Of a stretch of DNA of 13,593 nt, positions 7,849 through 13,593 are shown piece after piece; position 1 is the first letter of the stretch; every line of letters begins with the position of its first letter. Both the position numbers and the translations under genes were made by a program. Source of the DNA: Bimuria novae-zelandiae CBS 107.79 (Eukaryota; Ascomycota; Dothideomycetes; Pleosporales; Didymosphaeriaceae); NCBI GenBank assembly GCA_010015655.1, contig ML976823.1, forward strand, positions 1 to 13,593, read 5' to 3'. Below the pieces are notes generated by a model. That model saw only the letters and a program-made list of their open reading frames with translations. It made no database searches and was not told the DNA's origin.

Positions 7849-9071
7849 TCAATCTTCAAAATAAGTTATCGCCATCATTGCTAGCATCGGGATGGCAACG
7901 ATGAAGCTTCCAGCACCGAACACTATCTCCCAGCTATTCCAAACAAGTTTCCCTCCGAATATCACCAATAGAATAAGCCCTCCACAGATACAGATACCCC
8001 TACTAATGTTAAGACGGTTTCTCACATAGAGGCCCTCCAAGCTTAAATCTCTATTCTGTGGTCGGAAACTGTTCGGTGACAATCCAACATTTCTGGCGAT
8101 ATTAACGTTACTTGGAATGCCACAGTTTCGCAATTGGAGGACGACACGCACCTGTAGTAGTGGATAAAGCGGTGTTTTTCGAAGCCGTGAAGTATGCGCT
8201 GGGAACGGGCGCCGGCTGGGTTGCGAAAGTAACAGGAGAGAAATTTTGCGGTGTCAATCCACCGTAATTGATCATTGCACATATCCCATTCCTCAAACGG
8301 ACATACGTTGCAATCCAGTTCTGGTAAAGAGTTGGCTTGGCATTTCCCATTATTATGTTCGTATTTTCCGGAGTGATCGCGACAGCAGAAGTCCGGAAAA
8401 GCATTTGAGTCGAAGTCAGTAATAGAATCAATTTTTTGCGACTGCTTCTTCTCGCTGTGCCAAGTAGGTTGTGCGGTATTCGGCCAGATCTAAAGGCTCC
8501 ATGAAAACCGAGAACCTTTCAGAGGAATGCGAAATCATTAGGAACTACATTCAACGTTAGTATAGTAACTTAGGATGTGAAAATGGCCAGAGGAATTATA
8601 CAGTAACACGCTCGAGCTTGTCGTATTCCCGGAAAGAAAACCACCTTTGCAAGAAGCCTCTTCGTCGGCCAACCGTTGGGCTAGTTTCTGAAAGGCTTTC
8701 TCATCATCCTCAAGGCTAGTGATCTGAACATCCACGGCCCAAGTCGGAGAACTTTCAGAATCTCTAGATCCGCACAAGAGAAACACACATCTGGCGTCTT
8801 CTTTTTCTTCTGCTTCATTCTGAAAGTAAGCGAAGAGAGAACTTCTGAAAGCCTCAGTCGGTTCTCGAACGATATCATGCGTAATCTGCGACCGCCATCT
8901 GCTCTTCAGAGATCTCCTGCTCGCATATGTGGCAGGTTCAAAACCAGTCGCTTCCGAAACAGGTCTCTGCAAACGCCTGGTAAGGACGCTTTCTGGTCGC
9001 AACGGAAGCTTGCACGATAATGCTAACATAGATAATGATAGAGGGGGAATCTTAGCGTAGCTGAACAGCAC
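7849..9071 (-). pseudogene. broken gene for a predicted two-helix membrane protein
   Basis: On the minus strand about 390 residues can be followed: RRLQRPVSEATGFEPATYA, DIVREPTEAFRSSLFAYF, CVFLLCGSRDSESSPTWAVD and LEDDEKAFQKLAQRLADEEA; then REYDKLERVT, a 57-nt intron, MEPLDLAEYRTTYLAQREEA, LLLTSTQMLFRTSAVAI, GLTPQNFSPVTFATQPAP, and a C-terminus with hydrophobic stretches GICICGGLILLVIFGG and VFGAGSFIVAIPMLAMMAI, probably membrane helices. I know no named family. The frame changes three times, each at a short homopolymer: ttt at 8646-8648, t6 at 8432-8437 and t5 at 8175-8179 (plus strand). Those changes would join the conserved-looking segments. Start uncertain: an ATG at 9071 lies at the edge of the RIP-affected region, so the N-terminus may be truncated. 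Confidence 0.6.
8545..8601 (-). other. spliceosomal intron in the membrane-protein gene
   Basis: On the minus strand a GTATAA donor, a perfect TACTAAC branch site (plus 8556-8562) and a TAG acceptor bound 57 nt. The intron contains in-frame stops and its removal joins LERVT to FLMIS at phase 0. This is a typical fungal intron and fixes the strand and former coding nature of the locus. Confidence 0.75.
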
Positions 9072-9865
9072 TATTGTTAATAAGCAAACTAGCTTAGTAA
9101 GCTTAATTAAATTAATTAGAAATAAGAAAGTTAACTAATTTAGGCTTATAAGTATATTTTATTAAGTAATTTAAGCTATAATAAACTTGTCCGTACGCAG
9201 CAACGTTACGGTCGGAATACTAGTTATCGTGCGAGAAGGATGCGCGTGCACGTGCGCGAACAGCCGTGCGCGAACATGTACATATTCTCCTTTTCGTCCG
9301 TACGACGAACAAGACAAGCAAGAACCAGATATTATTGCCCACCCCTACCATCCGTACGCTGTGCACACCGTACACTACTCTTACTCTTACTACTTAAGTG
9401 CTTATCCCATAAGTAGCTAGCTAAAAAGAGCCCATTCAACAAAACTATTAAATTAAGTAAATTAATTTAATTACTTGCTCGCTTAGCTAATAGCTATAAA
9501 AAAGTAAGGTTATAAAAATAGCTAGTAATAAGTTATTACGTACTTTTTTAGTATTTATAGCTACTAATTAGCCTACTTTCCTATACTAATTAGTAGCTTT
9601 TAGCTATTTATTACGCGTACTTAATGCATTTTAGTGCGTTAATTACTATTTTATCTTATTTTTTAGCTTACTTTATACGTATTATTTTATTATTATACTT
9701 TTAAAAGTAAGTAATTACGCGCCTAAACGTAGTATTAAGGTAATTAAAATAATTAAACTACTAGCTAAACGTTACTATAAGCCTATTTAATAACTATTAG
9801 AAAGCTAGAGGTAGCTTACGCTGCCCCTAACTTAGCTATTATAGCTAATTTAGTAACTACTATTA
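9072..9865. repeat. AT-rich RIP-degraded DNA with a GC-richer island
   Basis: Composition changes sharply at about 9072 to strings of TTAATTAAATTAATT type with very few CpA or TpG. Inside it, about 9187-9420 keeps CA and TG dinucleotides and holds three copies of tccgtacg (9190, 9297, 9351). AT-rich inverted arms around 9100-9117 and 9458-9473 (ttaattaaattaatt and its complement) lie on either side of the island. From 9480 to 9865 it is again RIP-like. It may be the 5' end of the hAT element whose transposase resumes at 11730. No gene is supported here. Confidence 0.45.
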
Positions 9866-9929
9866 ACGTACATGCATAGCGAGTGGCCGGGCATAGCGAG
9901 TGGCCGAAAATGCCAAGACCCCATCAAAA
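9866..9929 (+). repeat. left terminal inverted repeat, 64 bp
   Basis: Identical to the reverse complement of 11664-11727 over 64 bp. It contains a 17-bp tandem duplication, GCATAGCGAGTGGCCGG then GCATAGCGAGTGGCCGA. Unlike adjacent DNA on both sides it still has CpA and TpG dinucleotides, so it escaped RIP. Confidence 0.9.
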
Positions 9930-9993
9930 TCTACACTCTACACAATAGTACAGAACGCACACAAATAGTAATAAGAAATTGTAGTAGGCCAAT

Positions 9994-11646
9994 CTACTCA
10001 GAATCTACTTCTACTTCTTTTTTACACGTGCGCGAATTATGCCCAGCCTCGCCACAGCGTCCACAGCGCCGTTAAGTTAATTCGCCTCTATTAGCGCGTA
10101 CCCTCTTCTTCGCCTTCTTCCTATTACTACGCGCCGCAAAGTCCTTTAGGGTAGCTAGTTACTAGCTATTAATAGTTATAAGGACCCTTTCCTGCTATAG
10201 TTGCTTTCTCTTGTATAATTTACGTCGTGTAGTAGCCTTATTAGTAGCTTAAAGCTTAGCGTTATGCTTTATTATTAATACTAAAAAATGCGCTATTAGC
10301 TTAGCGCCTTTTACGAGCTTTTTAACCGCCTTAACTATACTTGTTAGGGAGCTATCTAGGTGCTTCTGAATCCTCTCCTTCACCAGCGTCAATTGTGACC
10401 CTAATTCTAGGGTGTTGCTAGGCGTCTACAACTGCCACGTACTATCGCGTATAGTAGAAGGCAAAGGCGTACGCAGACGAACGTTAAGCTTTAATATTAC
10501 TACTTCTAGGTTAAGAGGAATAAGGCTAGCGCCTTAAAAGCCTCCTTAAATATTACTTTAAGTTATTATAGCCTTAAAAGCGGTAATAAAATAAGGTAGG
10601 AACTTAATTTTAGTAATATGCGTAATATAGTTGCGCATTAGATCCTCGGCTTGGCGCCCATATGCCTTCTTCAACGGCGAGAAACACCCCACATCTAGTG
10701 GCTGCAGGAGGTGCGACGAATATAGAGGCATACAGAGAGTAATAATCTTCCTATCCTTGCAGTATTGCTAGAATTCGAGCGAGTTATAGCTCTTATAGCT
10801 ATTAATAACAAGTAACTAATAGCTACTAATAGTACGCTCTTTTGTATGCGCGTTAAAGTGCTTTAGCTACTGTAGACTAAGCTTATTATTTATCTAGCTA
10901 TTTTTAGAGACTGTAAGAACCTAGTCGCGAGGTAGATCCTTCTCTTAGTACTAGGTAGAGAGGTGGTGCTTGCCCTAAAAGATAAGGAAGGGTAGGATCG
11001 CCCACCCTATCGCGTTAATGCTATAAATAGCTATTATCTACTTTTAATTGCCTTACTACACGCTCTTTAGCTTGCCTCGACGCTTAAAGCCTATAATAAC
11101 TACTTCTGTTAATATTATGCCTATCATAAAGCTAGTCTCGTTAAAGTTGTAGGTATCTTTATCTAGGATACTATACTTGGCTTTAGTATTCTCTATAAGC
11201 TGGAACCAGCCCTGTATAACCTTAGGATCCTCACAGAGGGCTCTCTTATAGTCGTACTTTTAATTAAACTTAACTTAGAGCTCTAGCTAGCGCTTAATAA
11301 AGTAGTAAGGCTACCATTAACTAACTAGCTCGTTATAGCGTGTAGCTAGTAAAGAATTAGCTATATCTTTTATAGTAGCAAGCCGGGGCAGAAACCCTTG
11401 CGTATCTAGATTAAGTATATACTACATAATTGCCTACTCCTCTCTTATAGTAAGTCTTATTAAGTTAGGTGCGTAGTCGCGTTAAAAGGTAGTTTTAGCG
11501 CGTCTCTGTTGTAGTATTCTTTTAGTAACGCTATAAACTACTATAGCGCGTAAAATTAAGAGTAGCGCGTCTCCTTTAATAGCTTAAAGCGCAAGCTGTA
11601 ATCTAGCCTCTTTTAATTTAGGTAGTTTATTGCGTTGTTGAGACAT
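9994..11646 (-). pseudogene. pogo/Fot DDE transposase, RIP-inactivated, with CCHC knuckle
   Basis: Transposase that would bind the inverted repeats and cut and paste the element. One minus frame runs 550 codons from ATG at 11646 to TAG at 9996-9994, with about thirty TAA/TAG stops, no TGA and no frameshift, as expected for pure RIP. Landmarks: MSQQRNKLPKLKEARLQL (start of the HTH region), YNFNETSFMIG at 11151-11119 (family D in Y-F-DE-G changed to N by GAC to AAC), LLVINSYKSYNS near 10815-10775 (second catalytic D changed to N), LLQPLDVGCF at 10710-10681 (kept), and a C-terminal CX2CX4HX4C zinc knuckle at 10065-10024. Two DDE-region acidic residues are lost, so the enzyme is dead beyond the stops. 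The region around 10640-10780 retains CpA and is less mutated. Confidence 0.85.
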
Positions 11647-11663
11647 CGCGTTGTAGTAGAACG

Positions 11664-11727
11664 TTTTGATGGGGTCTTGGCATTTTCGGCCACTCGCTAT
11701 GCCCGGCCACTCGCTATGCATGTACGT
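11664..11727 (-). repeat. right terminal inverted repeat, 64 bp
   Basis: Exact inverted copy of 9866-9929, including the 17-bp tandem unit. It is followed by TA and then fully RIP-mutated sequence. The transposase ATG lies 18 bp inside it. Confidence 0.9.
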
Positions 11728-11729
11728 TA

Positions 11730-13066
11730 CTAATTAAGCCCTTATTATTACTATTACTATAGGCTTTTTTACTTATTAACCTGCTATTATTAGCCTTTCT
11801 AGCGCTAGAGGAGGCGCTATAAGAGATTTAAGTACGTAATAATTAGCTAGCTAGCGCGTTATTAGCGCTAGAGAAGGGGTCTATAGCTACTATAAATTTA
11901 GAGGTAGCACGCGCGCTATAGGCGTTATATAATAATATATTAAAATTTATAATAAAGATTTACGCGTTTATATAGTTATAGGTTACTAAGGCTTTATTTA
12001 ACGCTATTAGTAAGATTTATATAAGCTTTAATAGCTAAATAGCTTAAAGCAGCTATTACGGCTTCTTTAATATTATAGCTTACTTTACTAATAATTCTAG
12101 CACTATACGAGACCTACTATTAGCGCTACTATAGCTTATAGATTGCTATACTAGCGAGAAGATAGGTAAAGTCGTAGCGTAAATTCTATAGTAGTTTAGA
12201 GTACGCGATAGCTAGCTAGGCTACTATATACTTAATAACGCCGCCCCTAATAACGTTACTATAGGCAAGTTAGTAAAAATTTATAATTAAAATACTAGTG
12301 ACGTACGCCTACGTTATAACTACTATATATTTAATCTAGTTAGGTAATAAGTAATATTTAGACACGATAAAGAGAGCTATAATAACACTCTAGCTATAAT
12401 AGTACATAAGGTAGCGTTTATAAAGGCTTAGCGCCGCGAGGGTCCTATAGGCGTACTTTTTATAATTATTAACTATAAAGCTTATAATATACCTAAAGAC
12501 TATCTTGCGATTAACGTACGCGCTAGCTAAAATAAGCTAGATAAATATTACTATAAAATTATAAATTTACTATACTATTATATTACTACACTTCTCTACC
12601 TATACTATAAAACATACTATAAGAATGCGTAAGTAGATATGAGTAAGCTACTAGCTAAGTATTACGCTAGCTTCTTACGGATTTAGGCTTGTTATAAGCT
12701 ATAGGAGCTGCCTTTATAGCGCCTAAAAATATTAGTAGATAGCTTTATTAATAATACTATAGACGCTGTTATTAACGCTAAACTAGCTAGTAGAGATACT
12801 ATTAGTAATAAGTATAAAAATTAGCGTAATTATAAGCTATAGTAGACGTAAGAGTACTACTTTAATAATATTATAAAGTCTTTAATTATATACTAGTTAT
12901 AGCATAAGCTATTATACCCTAACCTTACGTAATTAGCTATTAATATACTTATTATTCTTACTTTTAGCTATAATTATAAGCGTATATTTAGTAAGCTTAG
13001 TAACTTACTTAAGCTAAAATAGCGTAAGATAAGTACTTACTTATTAGTAGCTTTTTAGTTACTACG
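11730..13066 (+). pseudogene. hAT-family transposase, RIP-inactivated
   Basis: One plus frame (codons starting at multiples of 3) holds hAT signatures across 1.3 kb with many TAA/TAG stops and no frameshift. In order: SFNS at 12024 (family SFDSW) followed by YYGFFNIIAYFTNNSSTIR, TSEKIGKVVA at about 12150, GYYILNNAAPNNVT at 12219 (family GYxxLDNAxNNDT), RLRYNYYIFNL at 12306 (family RCxGHIxNL), YPNLT-stop-LAINIL at 12915, and RIFSKLSNLL at 12981, the hAT C-terminal dimerisation region (family ERxFSxxGDLL). Asp-to-Asn and His/Cys-to-Tyr changes are RIP-type. The C-terminus is cut at 13067 by an LTR. The N-terminus is not identifiable; the pogo element may be inserted in or just before it. CpA and TpG are almost absent while CpG persists. 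Confidence 0.8.
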
Positions 13067-13481
13067 TGTTACGGTCCAGAAGTCGACGGTGGGACGGAGA
13101 GCCTTATGACGGCATCCGAGCCCCACCTCAGGCTTACGTAACGTCCCAGGCTGTCCCAGACGCCAAGACCATAGGACACCGTAGGACCACGTGACCCCCT
13201 GCTCACGTAACGTCCCAGGAAATCCTATAGGATCCTACGATGCCAGGACATAGGACATCGTAAGATTCTATAGGATAAGGAGGATATATATACAGGATAG
13301 TTTCCTTTATTATACTCTTTATAGTTAACTTATATATCTTCTATGCGAATATATTCTCTTATATAGACTAATAGTTATCTTACTTTATTATAAGATTAAA
13401 TTATCTAGCCTCGCGCTAAGTATCGCATTAACTTATATTACTAAATAATTTATAAAGTACTATAATACCTTACTTGTAACA
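13067..13481 (+). repeat. LTR of a retrotransposon inserted in the hAT element (415 bp)
   Basis: It starts TGTTAC and ends GTAACA, a 6-bp inverse match. The first 200 bp are GC-richer, U3-like, with a 15-bp direct repeat (acgtaacgtcccagg at 13136 and 13205). A TATA-like aggatatatatacagg lies at about 13281-13296, followed by an AT-rich R-U5-like part. It interrupts the hAT reading frame just after ...LLVAF. No 5-bp duplication is visible on the two sides (ctacg versus ggaac). This favours the 5' LTR of an element continuing to the right over a solo LTR. Gypsy-type is a guess from its layout. Confidence 0.6.
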
Positions 13482-13593
13482 GGAACAATCGCTCGTCGAC
13501 ACGAGAACCCTTGGCCAGTCAAGACAGGATTCGAGATCATCCGAAAACCGACACTCATCCGTATCGGACCAATTTCGGATCTATCAGACCGAT
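13482..13593 (+). other. sequence after the LTR, probable retroelement leader
   Basis: Composition switches back to balanced GC with abundant CA, unlike the hAT DNA to the left of the LTR. This fits internal sequence of the retroelement rather than resumed hAT. No clear tRNA-primer site or reading frame can be read in 112 bp. Confidence 0.35.

Larger units (their letters stand above)
9866..11727 (-). mobile_element. pogo/Fot-type (Tc1/mariner) DNA transposon, 1862 bp
   Basis: Perfect 64-bp terminal inverted repeats at both ends start ACGTACATGCATAGCGAG and are flanked by TA on each side (9864-9865 and 11728-11729), the target duplication of this superfamily. The length is usual for Fot elements. 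It carries one transposase gene on the minus strand, heavily RIP-mutated. Because the flanks are symmetric (taacgta / tacgtta), an alternative end 5 bp further in (9871-11722) also has flanking TA. The element is dead for its own transposase but has intact ends. Confidence 0.85.

Noticed and set aside
9187..9420. Plus-strand open frame of 77 codons in the RIP-free island
   Set aside because: The translation is low-complexity with no motif; its openness follows from higher GC.
9872..10075. Plus-strand open frame starting in the left inverted repeat
   Set aside because: It is inverted repeat plus antisense of the transposase zinc knuckle.
13136..13219. Link between LTR gtaacgtcc motifs and the dispersed repeat at 3513/7253/7379
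   Set aside because: Only about nine bases are shared; no further similarity.
1..13593. CRISPR arrays, tRNA or rRNA genes
   Set aside because: No regularly spaced repeats and no cloverleaf or rRNA-like sequence were found on reading; the organism appears eukaryotic.

Overview
The window looks like an accessory, transposon-rich stretch of a filamentous ascomycete genome, possibly a dothideomycete (inference). The grounds are short GT..AG introns with fungal branch sites, NLR-type ankyrin sequence, copia, pogo/Fot and hAT elements, and heavy repeat-induced point mutation (RIP: CpA to TpA on both strands). No tRNA, rRNA or CRISPR array was seen.

Layout. 1-926 is the 3' end of a Ty1/copia retrotransposon (RNase H remnant, polypurine tract, 3' LTR). 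About 1124-3206, minus strand, is a broken gene for a fungal DUF7708/STAND-like protein; its frame can be followed through premature stops, one probable intron and small indels. 3492-3815 (minus) is a small unidentified coding remnant. 3976-6390 (plus) is the one long intact gene: 804 codons, beginning with a pogo/Fot transposase DNA-binding region and continuing with the C-terminal half of a fungal NLR (post-NACHT segment plus ankyrin repeats). 6391-7848 has no recognisable gene but holds foldbacks and diverged copies of a short repeat also found upstream of the chimera. 7849-9071 (minus) is a second broken host gene, a predicted two-helix membrane protein with a textbook fungal intron.

From about 9072 the sequence changes abruptly to RIP-saturated DNA. 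A pogo/Fot element (9866-11727) has perfect 64-bp terminal inverted repeats, TA target duplications and a transposase frame with about thirty stops but no frameshift. It lies beside a RIP-killed hAT transposase (11730-13066, plus). The hAT C-terminus is interrupted at 13067 by an LTR (13067-13481), probably the left end of another retroelement running out of the window.

Main interest. The chimera appears to have replaced the effector and NACHT part of an NLR with a transposase helix-turn-helix module, cut close to a domain boundary. It has kept an open frame of 2.4 kb while both host genes beside it and every transposon are broken. Whether it is expressed cannot be told from sequence.
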